DNA of 6,490 nucleotides, taken from positions 1 to 6,490 of the forward strand of contig PXDP01000071.1 in assembly GCA_003565035.1 (NCBI GenBank), written 5' to 3'. Made by a program: the position numbers and the translations under genes. Shown here piece by piece: positions 1-6,280 of this stretch. How positions within the stretch are numbered: the first letter of the stretch is position 1; every line of letters starts with the position of its first letter. A model generated the notes under the pieces. That model saw nothing but the letters and a program-made list of their open reading frames with translations. It did no database searches and was not told the DNA's origin. This DNA comes from PVC group bacterium (GTDB taxonomy: Bacteria > Verrucomicrobiota > Kiritimatiellia > SS1-B-03-39 > UBA6053).

Positions 1-865
1 CCTCTGTGCAAATGACGGGATAAGGAAACGCTAAGTCCGCCGCAGCCTCCAGAACCGCCGGATTTTCGCAAACATACACCGCCTCCGCCACCGGCGTGCA
101 GGGTTCCCGGAAATGACGCAGCAGCATGCGGTGAGGAATACGGGCCTCTGCAAGCTCTGTTGCCGCGCGGGCGGAAGCATGGCGGTCGCTGAAGGGCAGT
201 CCGAGCGTCAAAACCGTACTGCTCACTTCATCGGAGGTGAGGCCCAACCGACACCACAATCCCCGGGTGTCCCCGGGCGGATGATTCGTATGCAGTGCCA
301 GCAGGCGCGTGAGAGGACGGTCGCTGTCCAGCGCATGACTGTTTCCGAAGAGACGGGCTGCCGCGCGGGTTGGCAACTGATCGCCGGGCGAGACCTCCCG
401 CAGCAGGAGATCCAGATCCGCCAGCAAACGGGTGCCGCTGTCCGGATCCTGATTCGCCAGGCGGCGCAATCCCTGCCAGAACAACTCCGGTTCGTCCGGA
501 GGATGGGACCAGGACGCGCGCAGGTCCTCCCACGCCGTCTGACGTTCCCGCCGCAGGGCGGCACGGGGCTGAATCAGCCCCTCCACCGCCTCGGGAATCG
601 CCCGCAAATCATCGCAAAGCCCCGCCGCCTGAAGGATCGCCAGCAGTTCATCGCGGGGAACACTCAGGCTTTTGCTTTTCGGGGATTGCAAACTGCGGCC
701 CATCAGACTGTGCCCCGCCCGCAGCTCGGCCTCGGAAGGATTTTTCCGAACAAAACGGACCGGCAGCGGACGCTCCAGCTCCAGGGCCTTGCGAATCCGC
801 TCCCGCAGCCAGTCCCAGGCGGGATCGCCAAACAGTTCGCGAAGGCGGGTGTCAGTGGTTTGCAT
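1..865 (-). CDS. jetD: JetD-like nuclease subunit of a Wadjet system (TIGR02679: DUF3323 + DUF2399), C-terminus outside the window
   Basis: An open frame runs from ATG at 865 to the window edge with no stop, giving 288 residues. JetD is the topoisomerase VI/Toprim-like subunit that cuts circular DNA once the SMC motor has processed it. Visible support: a helical, Arg/Leu-rich N-terminal part (about residues 1-255, the DUF3323 region) followed by VYVCENPAV at 263-271, which I recognise as the opening strand of the DUF2399 Toprim-like domain. E267 is the likely first metal-binding acidic residue. The downstream Toprim acidic motif and probably 100 or more residues lie beyond the window, so intactness cannot be judged. 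The start is placed by the TGATG junction with jetC, where stop and start share one base, which implies translational coupling. AGGAGG at 884-879 is 13 bases from ATG; an in-frame TTG at 868-866 would be 10 bases away and is an alternative start. The family assignment comes from recalled motifs and the jetC neighbour. Confidence 0.85.
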   Translation of the reverse strand, partial: MQTTDTRLRELFGDPAWDWLRERIRKALELERPLPVRFVRKNPSEAELRAGHSLMGRSLQSPKSKSLSVPRDELLAILQAAGLCDDLRAIPEAVEGLIQPRAALRRERQTAWEDLRASWSHPPDEPELFWQGLRRLANQDPDSGTRLLADLDLLLREVSPGDQLPTRAAARLFGNSHALDSDRPLTRLLALHTNHPPGDTRGLWCRLGLTSDEVSSTVLTLGLPFSDRHASARAATELAEARIPHRMLLRHFREPCTPVAEAVYVCENPAVLEAAADLAFPYPVICTE

Positions 866-3800
866 CAAGAAAACAAATCCTCCTCAGCCTCAACGTCCAC
901 CGGCGCTTCCGGTCGGGCGGGTTCGGGGGTGACGGCACTTTCTTTGGCGTGGCCGTTCCAGATCCAGCGGCTGATGGCGACCACATCGGTGCCGTGCATC
1001 GCCGCGAGCTGACAGATCGCGAGGCCGCGGATGGAGGCGTAGCAGCCCCATTCCCGCTCGGAGGTCATGACAAAATCGAGATTAAAATGCTCCAGAAGGC
1101 CCATGCATTTGCCGCGCATGTCGGAGTCGATCCCCACGAAGGCCTCGTCGAGAAAGATCAGCCGCGGCGCATGAGGGAGATTGTGATAATGCGCGGCGGC
1201 GGCGGCGAACTGCGGGAAGGTGAGTGCCACCGCTTTTTCACCGCCGGAGCCGGTGCCGTGGGTGCGGCGGGTGAGTTTCTGCCAGGATCCGCCCTGATGA
1301 CGCTCCACGCCGAAGCGGTGCCAGCGGCGGTAGTCCACCGCGCGGGCCAGGTGCTCGCGCCAGGTGCCGCCTTCGTTCTGTTCTTTTTCGCGGGTGATGC
1401 GCTCCTGCAAAAAATCCCCGAGCTGCCGCCGGTCCTCGGCAGTGAGCAGCGCCTTGGACCGCTGCAAGCGCCTGCGGGCCTCGCGGAAGCCCTCCGGCGC
1501 ATCGGCGGCCGGTTCCCACACCAGCCGCAGTTTCAACCCGGTGCTCATCGGTCGGCTGGCCATTTCGGTGTTCATGTTGCTGATCAGCTCCTCGGCATTA
1601 AGGATCATGTGATGCAGCCGGTCGCCGATGTCATCGATCAGATACCGCTCGATAAACTCCTTTTCCCTGGCGTTAAGGATCGTCTGACGGTGCAGGGTTT
1701 CCTCCTGCAGAATCACATGCAACTCGCGCATCCCCCTGGCCCTGCCTTGGTATTCACAGAAAACCACATTCAGTCCGTGGCGGGGTTCGTTGACCGGATG
1801 AAGATTGCGGGCGGAGAGATCGCCGGTCAGCGTCTGAATCGCCTGATAGAGTTCCCGCTGCAGATTGTCCATCGCGTCGGGATCCTTGTAGGGTTCCGGC
1901 AGGCGTTTGACCAAGGCCCGGGTCCAGTCGGCCAGAGCGGACAGCGACAAGGTGCTCAACTCCTCCTCCGGCGCGGCTCCTTCGATTTCCAGAAGAATTC
2001 CGGTGGTGGCCATGTCCAGAAAGGATGTCCGCACCGCGTCCCGCGCCGCCGTGTCGCGCAGCAGGCTGTTTTCTTTCTGCTCCAGGTCCGCCTGTTTCTG
2101 AAACAGCACGCTTTGCGTTTGACGCTCCGCCCGGTCCAACAGACCGTGTTCGGATTTGGCGGTTTCCAGCTTCAGCTTGGTCTGCTCCAATTGCCGCTGC
2201 ACTTCCTGAATACCCTTCCCCACCTGGCGTTCGAGGGTGTCCGCCTCGGTTTGCAGGCGCAGGGCGGTTTCCGAGGCCTGTTTGACGCGGGCTTCGGTGC
2301 GTTCCGCCTGCTCTGCCGCCAGGCGCGTTTCGGATTCCATGCGAAGTTGATCCGCCTTTGCCCGCTCCAGGGCCTCGGTGACCCGGAACCACGCCTGCAG
2401 GGCATCCTGGGCGGCATGGAGCGCGGCGTTCAAGTCCTCCAGCCGCTCGGCCCAGGCGCCAAGTCGTAAATCATGTGCGGACACCCGGAAAGCCTCGCGC
2501 TGTTTGGCGGCCTCCTCGCGGACGGCGAGCGCCTTTTGATCGCAAAGCACCCGCTCATTTTGCGCCAGTTCCGCCTCCTCGCGGGCCTTGCGGAGATCCC
2601 GGTCTGTTTCTTTGACCCGCGCCGGATCCGGGCAGGCGGCCAGTTCATCGTTCAGCCGTTTCCGGCGGTCCGCAAGCGCCGCCGCCTGTTCGGCCAGCCG
2701 GGACAAGGCCGCATCCAGTTCGCCCAGACGGACATCAATCGCCGCAATCCGCCGCTGCCGGGCCAGCGCACGGGCGGAGGCGCCCAGATATTCGGCGTGT
2801 TCTTTCAGGGCCCGCCCCGCGAGACCGCCCTGATGCCATTGCCCCTCCCCCGTTACCCAAATTCCCCCCGCCCCCGGTTCCGCGCCGATGCCCGCGAGCA
2901 GCGTGTGGACCAGAGCCGGTTCCACCGCGTCGGCAGCTTCATCAGGCTGCAGCAAGGTGGCCAGGGTGGAGACTTCGACGGGTTTCAGCGCATGCAAATC
3001 CAGCAGCACATCGCCTTGACTGTCCTCCAGGAGAGCACCGTCAGAACAAAGCCAGGCATCGAGCAGGCCGGCCGCTTCCATCGCCGCCTCCAGTCCGGCG
3101 CGGGCGGCATCATCCGTGCCCTCACGGAATTCCAACAAGCGCCAAAGCGGAGCCCCGGAACGCTCGGTGCGGGCGGAAGGATCCCGCAGACGCGGCGGCT
3201 CGGGTTCGGGATCCACGCCGCGAAGCAGGGCCTCGCGTTCGGCCCGCAGGGAAACACCTTCGGTTTCCAGGGCTTCGCGCTCCTGCCGCAGGACAGCCTC
3301 CCGGGCGGCGATCTTCTCGCGGGCGGCGGATTCGGCCGAAAGCTTCGCGCCCGCCAGCGGCGGCGGACCCTCCAGCGTTTCGCACCAAAGGCTCTGAGCC
3401 TGCTCCACCCCCTCGGCATCGGGAATCCCCAGCACCCGCAGAGACTGCAGCCAGTCGGTCAGCGCCTCCAGATGGGCCTCCACCGTGCGGGTGTGTTCGG
3501 TCAACGCACGCCCGGCCGCCTCCTCGGCCCGCTCCCACACTTCCCGCTGACGGGCGGCCGCTTCCTGGGCGCGGATTTCCCGTTGAATCGTCTGATCCAG
3601 CTCTTTTTGCAGCCTCCCCAGGGCGGCGGACGCCTCGCGCCGGTCCCGTATCCATTCCCGCAGCCGCGTCCCAAGCGTCTCCGCGTTGGCAGACGCTTCC
3701 CAGTCGCTCCACTCCCGGGGAGTGGTCAAATCCTTTCCGGCCGCTTTCGCGGTGTTCAACGCACGGAGAACCTCGACTTGGGTCCGCTCAAAGGACTGCC

Positions 3801-4941
3801 GAATCTGATCCAACTCCTTCTGCCGCTGCTCCAGCGTCTGGCGGGCCCGGCGCAAATCCTGTTCCGCCAGCTCCGCATTCTGCCGGGCTTTGCGGGCGTC
3901 CTCCCGGACGCGCGTGAGACGGGTGGCGTCCTGCAGTTCCGGACGGGACAGCAGCGTGTCGCGCTCGGTTTCCAGTGCGGTGATCAGGCTTGCGGCGGCC
4001 TGAAGCGCCTCCCGGGCCTGCGTATGCTCCGCCTCCGCCGCCGTCAGCGCCTCCTTCGCCTGATTTCGGGCGCGCAGCGCTTTTTCGTAGCCCGACTGAC
4101 CCGACAAAAACCCTGCGGCGCCGTCCGCCACCTGCCGCTCCGCGTAGCGGGCGTACACCTGTAGAAAACGCGATACCGACTCCACCGCCCGCTGATCATT
4201 TTCCAGCGCCACCCGCTCCTCTTCAAGCTGACGAAACGACTCCGCCACCGCGTGAATCAGCGACTCCTCCAGCGGCGGCAGCGAGTACGACAGCGCGTCC
4301 GAAAGCCTGCCCTCATCCAACTGACGCGAGAGCTGCGGCTGGCGCAGTTGAATCAGCAGTTCGATCAGTGCCTCGTAGCGCTCTTCATCGAGCTGATACA
4401 GTGCCTCGTTCACCGCCCGGCGGTAGTCCCGCGCCGTGGTGAACAGTGTACCCTGTTCGCCCATCGCCTCCTGCAGTTGCTGACGTGTAAGCGGCACCTG
4501 ACCGGGGGTTTCCAGAAACAGCGATTCGCCTACGCGCTGGCGGGTGACGAAATACCAGCGGGTCGGCGCACCCTTGCCCCTCGCCGCATGAAGCCCGCAG
4601 CCGATCGTGCAGTATTCCGTTGCCCCGTCCGGCGACACCCGACCGAATTCCAGCCAGGTGTATCCGGTGCGGTTATCGTACTTGTCGGTGAGCACGTTCC
4701 ACTCCATGCGCTTCGCGGGATCCGCATCGGGTTCAACCCGGCGGGAGGAAATTTCGCCGTCCAGCAGAAACGGAAACTGAAGCGCAAGCACCCGCGATTT
4801 TCCGGTGCCGTTATTTCCCCGCAGCAGCAGCCGCCCCTTCTCAAACCAGAACTCCTCCCGGTCGTAGCGGTACAAATTCAGCAGCCCGCTGCGCAGCTGC
4901 TGCCAGCGTTCAAGTTCAGGGATGGGATAGTTGTTGTGCAT
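865..4941 (-). CDS. jetC: JetC-like SMC/MukB-type ATPase of a Wadjet system (TIGR02680 family)
   Basis: This 1358-residue protein has the size and architecture of TIGR02680, the SMC motor that with JetA (kleisin) and JetB (KITE) extrudes DNA loops and licenses JetD to cleave small circular plasmids. The N-terminal head carries RLLLRGNNGTGKS, with Walker A at residues 42-49, and the family-typical GYTWLEFGR at 93-101. Long Ala/Glu/Arg/Gln-rich coiled coil spans about 230-570 and 715-970. A globular section at about 575-715 probably acts as the hinge; it has no CxxC zinc hook, unlike Rad50/SbcC. The C-terminal head has the ABC signature SGGEK (1232-1236) and Walker B LIFLDE (1261-1266), with the catalytic Glu 1266, then a D-loop region. 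All ATPase motifs are intact. No clear Shine-Dalgarno site precedes the ATG; 9 bases separate it from the toxin stop. The normal upstream partners jetA and jetB are absent. The last base of its stop is the first base of the jetD start. Confidence 0.93.
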   Translation of the reverse strand: MHNNYPIPELERWQQLRSGLLNLYRYDREEFWFEKGRLLLRGNNGTGKSRVLALQFPFLLDGEISSRRVEPDADPAKRMEWNVLTDKYDNRTGYTWLEFGRVSPDGATEYCTIGCGLHAARGKGAPTRWYFVTRQRVGESLFLETPGQVPLTRQQLQEAMGEQGTLFTTARDYRRAVNEALYQLDEERYEALIELLIQLRQPQLSRQLDEGRLSDALSYSLPPLEESLIHAVAESFRQLEEERVALENDQRAVESVSRFLQVYARYAERQVADGAAGFLSGQSGYEKALRARNQAKEALTAAEAEHTQAREALQAAASLITALETERDTLLSRPELQDATRLTRVREDARKARQNAELAEQDLRRARQTLEQRQKELDQIRQSFERTQVEVLRALNTAKAAGKDLTTPREWSDWEASANAETLGTRLREWIRDRREASAALGRLQKELDQTIQREIRAQEAAARQREVWERAEEAAGRALTEHTRTVEAHLEALTDWLQSLRVLGIPDAEGVEQAQSLWCETLEGPPPLAGAKLSAESAAREKIAAREAVLRQEREALETEGVSLRAEREALLRGVDPEPEPPRLRDPSARTERSGAPLWRLLEFREGTDDAARAGLEAAMEAAGLLDAWLCSDGALLEDSQGDVLLDLHALKPVEVSTLATLLQPDEAADAVEPALVHTLLAGIGAEPGAGGIWVTGEGQWHQGGLAGRALKEHAEYLGASARALARQRRIAAIDVRLGELDAALSRLAEQAAALADRRKRLNDELAACPDPARVKETDRDLRKAREEAELAQNERVLCDQKALAVREEAAKQREAFRVSAHDLRLGAWAERLEDLNAALHAAQDALQAWFRVTEALERAKADQLRMESETRLAAEQAERTEARVKQASETALRLQTEADTLERQVGKGIQEVQRQLEQTKLKLETAKSEHGLLDRAERQTQSVLFQKQADLEQKENSLLRDTAARDAVRTSFLDMATTGILLEIEGAAPEEELSTLSLSALADWTRALVKRLPEPYKDPDAMDNLQRELYQAIQTLTGDLSARNLHPVNEPRHGLNVVFCEYQGRARGMRELHVILQEETLHRQTILNAREKEFIERYLIDDIGDRLHHMILNAEELISNMNTEMASRPMSTGLKLRLVWEPAADAPEGFREARRRLQRSKALLTAEDRRQLGDFLQERITREKEQNEGGTWREHLARAVDYRRWHRFGVERHQGGSWQKLTRRTHGTGSGGEKAVALTFPQFAAAAAHYHNLPHAPRLIFLDEAFVGIDSDMRGKCMGLLEHFNLDFVMTSEREWGCYASIRGLAICQLAAMHGTDVVAISRWIWNGHAKESAVTPEPARPEAPVDVEAEEDLFS
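879..884 (-). promoter_or_regulatory. Shine-Dalgarno site for jetD
   Basis: AGGAGG lies inside the last codons of jetC, 13 bases before the jetD ATG and 10 bases before an in-frame TTG at 868-866. It is the only strong ribosome binding site seen in this operon, and its spacing slightly favours the TTG start or re-initiation after the jetC stop. Confidence 0.5.
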
Positions 4942-4950
4942 CGTTTCAGA

Positions 4951-5391
4951 TTAAGTCGGATTATAGACCATTAGCCCCAGCCGCTTCGCCATAGCCGCCT
5001 GTCTCCGATCCGATGTGACAAATTCGCGAAACCCCATCTCGACAGCACAGGCGATGTGCAAAGTATCCAAAGTTCTGCAACCCGTTTCCGCCGAATGGGC
5101 GGTAGCGTATTGAATACAACGCAGCCACCCCAATTCCCAATCCGGAACCAGATCATATAGCACTCCGGCTCTTCTGTCCTCCTCAACATCCGCCAGAGCC
5201 CTATTTGCCTGGTCGATTTGACTTTCTCCGCGAAACACTTTTAAATGGAATGCGGAAGCGAATTCCGCAAGATGAAATGCGTGAATCGGAATTGCTTTGC
5301 CATAGCCAGACACGAAACGTTGAACGTTGCGGGATTCAGGTTCCGGTGTGTACAATTTAATCAGAATTCCAGTGTCGTAGTACCGGGTCAT
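4951..5391 (-). CDS. vapC: PIN-domain ribonuclease toxin, VapC-like
   Basis: The 146-residue length is normal for a single PIN domain. The four acidic positions of the fold can be placed: D6 in YYDTGILIKLY, E43 in FHLAEFASAF, D109 in RTLDTLHIACA, and D128 in FVTSDRRQAAMAKRLGL. PIN toxins of this type are Mg2+-dependent RNases that cut tRNA or rRNA and are neutralised by a cognate antitoxin; the target here is unknown. The start ATG overlaps the antitoxin stop as ATGA, the usual arrangement for translational coupling in TA operons. The stop lies only 9 bases before jetC, so the pair is probably co-transcribed with the Wadjet genes. Base composition is noticeably less GC-rich than jetC, suggesting a separate origin. 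An alternative reading is a PIN nuclease recruited into the defence operon rather than a stand-alone TA toxin. The family call is firm; the biological role is inferred. Confidence 0.9.
   Translation of the reverse strand: MTRYYDTGILIKLYTPEPESRNVQRFVSGYGKAIPIHAFHLAEFASAFHLKVFRGESQIDQANRALADVEEDRRAGVLYDLVPDWELGWLRCIQYATAHSAETGCRTLDTLHIACAVEMGFREFVTSDRRQAAMAKRLGLMVYNPT
4960..4965 (-). promoter_or_regulatory. Possible internal -10 box (TATAAT) in front of jetC
   Basis: A perfect TATAAT sits in the last codons of the toxin gene, ending 18 bases before the jetC ATG. No hexamer resembling TTGACA lies 15-18 bases upstream (CGAAGC, GAAGCG and similar), and there is no TGn extension. It could therefore be chance (the codons read Val-Tyr-Asn) or a weak internal promoter giving jetC a leader of about 11 bases. 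Confidence 0.2.
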
Positions 5392-5630
5392 CTTTCGCCC
5401 CGGCTTTCATCCAATATTGCATCGGATGACAGGCCCTGCCAAACATCCCCCCAGGTCTTTCGGGACCTCTTCTGGAAGTCCGGGAAGGAAATGACCTCGT
5501 CCAAAGCCGGCATCGTGACCTTGGCAACAACTTTTTTATGTCGGGTAATCCCCATTGTCTCACCCGGCTTAAGCTCCCGAAGCACTTTGGAAAGATTGTG
5601 TTGAGCCTGCATAATCGTAACGGATTTCAT
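5388..5630 (-). CDS. Phd/YefM-family antitoxin, cognate to the PIN toxin
   Basis: The 80-residue product begins MKSVTIMQAQHNLSKVLREL, the N-terminal pattern of the Phd/YefM fold (short strand, then a helix with the QAQHNLSKVL motif), followed by KPGETMGITRHKKVVAKVTM, which completes the dimeric DNA-binding part (about residues 1-45). The charged C-terminal segment (about 46-80) would be the disordered portion that wraps the toxin. The frame stays open upstream to an ATG at 5735, but the homologous part starts at 5630 and the likely promoter sits inside the extension, so 5630 is preferred. There is no Shine-Dalgarno site; the predicted transcript starts at or within a base or two of this ATG, which suggests leaderless translation. 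M7 is a less likely alternative start. The gene overlaps the toxin start by 4 bases (ATGA). The antitoxin presumably represses its own promoter together with the toxin. Confidence 0.85.
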   Translation of the reverse strand: MKSVTIMQAQHNLSKVLRELKPGETMGITRHKKVVAKVTMPALDEVISFPDFQKRSRKTWGDVWQGLSSDAILDESRGER

Positions 5631-5632
5631 AG

Positions 5633-5652
5633 CGCATAATTTTAACGCATAA
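5633..5652 (-). repeat. TTATGCG direct repeat bracketing the -10 box (possible autoregulatory operator)
   Basis: Two identical TTATGCG copies (5652-5646 and 5639-5633) lie 13 bases apart, just over one helical turn, with the -10 region between them. TA operons of the Phd/YefM class are normally repressed by the antitoxin-toxin complex at paired sites over the promoter, so this is a plausible operator. It is short, and such sites are more often palindromic, so the call is tentative. Confidence 0.35.
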
Positions 5653-5666
5653 ATTAGAGCGGTCAA
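5639..5666 (-). promoter_or_regulatory. Promoter of the antitoxin-toxin-jetC-jetD operon
   Basis: On the minus strand TTGACC (5666-5661) is followed after 16 bases by TAAAAT (5644-5639). Both hexamers are one substitution from the sigma-70 consensus. Eight bases separate the -10 box from the antitoxin ATG, so transcription would start at or next to the A of the start codon. This fits the missing ribosome binding site and predicts a leaderless mRNA. No other comparably good promoter was seen for the operon. Confidence 0.6.
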
Positions 5667-5746
5667 GAACGGTTTGCGCGAAAATTTTGATCCATAAAAA
5701 GCCTGGCCGACCGGCAATGAAATAGTCAGCCGCAATCATGAACCGG

Positions 5747-5802
5747 CTTTCCGGGCATCGGAAAAGTGTCGCTTCGGTTTTCCGACCGTCGGAAAACGGA
5801 AG
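5747..5802. repeat. Pair of TTTCCG/CGGAAA dyads
   Basis: Dyad 1 is TTTCCG (5748-5753), loop GGCAT, CGGAAA (5759-5764). Dyad 2 is GTTTTCCGA (5777-5785), loop CCG, TCGGAAAAC (5789-5797); it extends to CTTC (5772-5775) and GAAG (5799-5802) across one mismatch, making 31 bases in all. The two share the same arm sequence and are 12-13 bases apart. Neither strand has a T-run after the stems, so this is not an intrinsic terminator. It lies 120-170 bases upstream of the antitoxin. It could be a paired protein-binding site or a genome-wide intergenic repeat. Confidence 0.65.
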
Positions 5803-5917
5803 GAACCCTGGATTTAAACATGAATTGGGCCGGATGACGCTACGCGACAAAATCAGGCCGAACCGCCGCGAAAAGGAGAACGGTAGCACCAAAACGGCTT
5901 GGAGAAAAGAGGAGACC
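5803..5917. other. Gap between dyads and tandem array, no feature seen
   Basis: No convincing coding frame, promoter or stem-loop was seen here. Frames that cross this stretch have unnatural composition and simply run through the neighbouring repeats. Confidence 0.5.
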
Positions 5918-6041
5918 CCACGGATAGCCTTGCCGGACCACGGATGGAAGAAGGTGTCCCGCGATTGGCAGGGCCATCCCGCGAATGGGAAGAGGGATGT
6001 CCAACGGATGGCTTCGCCGGACAACGGATGGGAAGACCGGA
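5918..6041. repeat. Degenerate tandem array, about 20-21 bp period
   Basis: Six consecutive units start at 5918, 5938, 5958, 5978, 6001 and 6022, with lengths of 20, 20, 20, 23, 21 and 20 bases. Most begin with a CCACGGATGG- or CCCGCGAATGG-like core. Odd and even units alternate in their second half (GCC..GCCGGA versus GAAGA), so the array is better described as a unit of about 42 bp present three times. Units 1-2 and 5-6 are the most alike, 84 bases apart. The repeats are too degenerate and gapless for CRISPR. Translation through the array gives low-complexity Gly/Arg/Trp-rich peptides, so a coding role is unlikely. Confidence 0.7.
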
Positions 6042-6043
6042 GC

Positions 6044-6061
6044 GCCAATCGCCGTATTGGC
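6044..6061. repeat. Inverted repeat at the end of the tandem array
   Basis: GCCAAT (6044-6049) and ATTGGC (6056-6061) are perfect complements around a 6-base loop. The hairpin directly follows the last tandem unit and has no T-run after it. It may mark the edge of the array or be part of it. Confidence 0.45.
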
Positions 6062-6091
6062 TGGGGCGAGAGGGGGGGGATTTGCATTTCA

Positions 6092-6178
6092 CGGCGAAGC
6101 CGCTCTGGAGTGCTGAAGCGTCGGGAGGAACGACTTTAGCACGCCTCGGCGTGCCAAAGCTTCAGCCTTGGGGCAAGG
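6092..6178. repeat. Cluster of stem-loops, REP-like structured intergenic element
   Basis: Four complementary pairs lie within 87 bases: CGGC-GAA-GCCG (6092-6102); an outer pair GCTGAAG (6112-6118) with CTTCAGC (6160-6166); an inner hairpin CTTT-A-GCACGCC (6134-6145) with GGCGTGC-C-AAAG (6148-6159), having one A/C mismatch; and CCTTG-GGG-CAAGG (6166-6178). The inner hairpin nests exactly inside the outer pair, suggesting a selected structure. No T-run follows on either strand, so it is not a simple terminator. It resembles REP/BIME-type elements; a structured RNA is possible. Confidence 0.6.
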
Positions 6179-6180
6179 GC

Positions 6181-6280
6181 TGCCCTTTCTACACAAATAC
6201 TACGAGATGAGGCCGAAGCCCTCACACCACGGACCAAGGCCGTTCATCTTAGACGTCCGCAAAACGTTCGCTAAAAAAAT
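6181..6280. other. Leader region of the right-edge gene, no clear signal
   Basis: This stretch should carry the promoter of the divergent plus-strand gene. No good -35/-10 pair was found. The last part (TAAAAAAAT before the ATG) is AT-rich but has no Shine-Dalgarno site. Confidence 0.35.

Noticed and set aside
370..4164. Long plus-strand open frames (370-2469 and 2473-4164)
   Set aside because: They run antisense to jetC and jetD, and their Pro/Arg/Gly/Gln-rich composition is typical of the complement of a GC-rich gene. The minus-strand frames carry intact ATPase and Toprim motifs.
865..4941. Rad50/SbcC assignment for the large ATPase
   Set aside because: There is no CxxC zinc hook, and the N-terminal RLLLRGNNGTGKS/GYTWLEFGR pattern, the 1358-residue length and the adjacent DUF2399 protein fit TIGR02680 JetC.
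5631..5735. N-terminal extension of the antitoxin to ATG at 5735
   Set aside because: The extra 35 residues do not fit the Phd/YefM fold and would cover the TTGACC/TAAAAT promoter; the family N-terminus begins at 5630.
5918..6041. CRISPR array
   Set aside because: The units are contiguous and degenerate, with no unique spacers between identical repeats, and no cas genes are in the window.
5569..6087. 172-residue minus-strand frame upstream of the antitoxin
   Set aside because: It overlaps the antitoxin gene in another frame and then reads through the repeats; no family pattern is visible.
5738..6139. 133-residue plus-strand frame in the spacer
   Set aside because: It runs through the dyads and the tandem array, and its Trp/Gly/Arg-rich repetitive translation follows from the DNA repeats; there is no recognisable domain or ribosome binding site.
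6134..6159. Intrinsic terminator at the GCACGCC/GGCGTGC hairpin
   Set aside because: Neither strand has a T-run after the stem, and no gene ends nearby.
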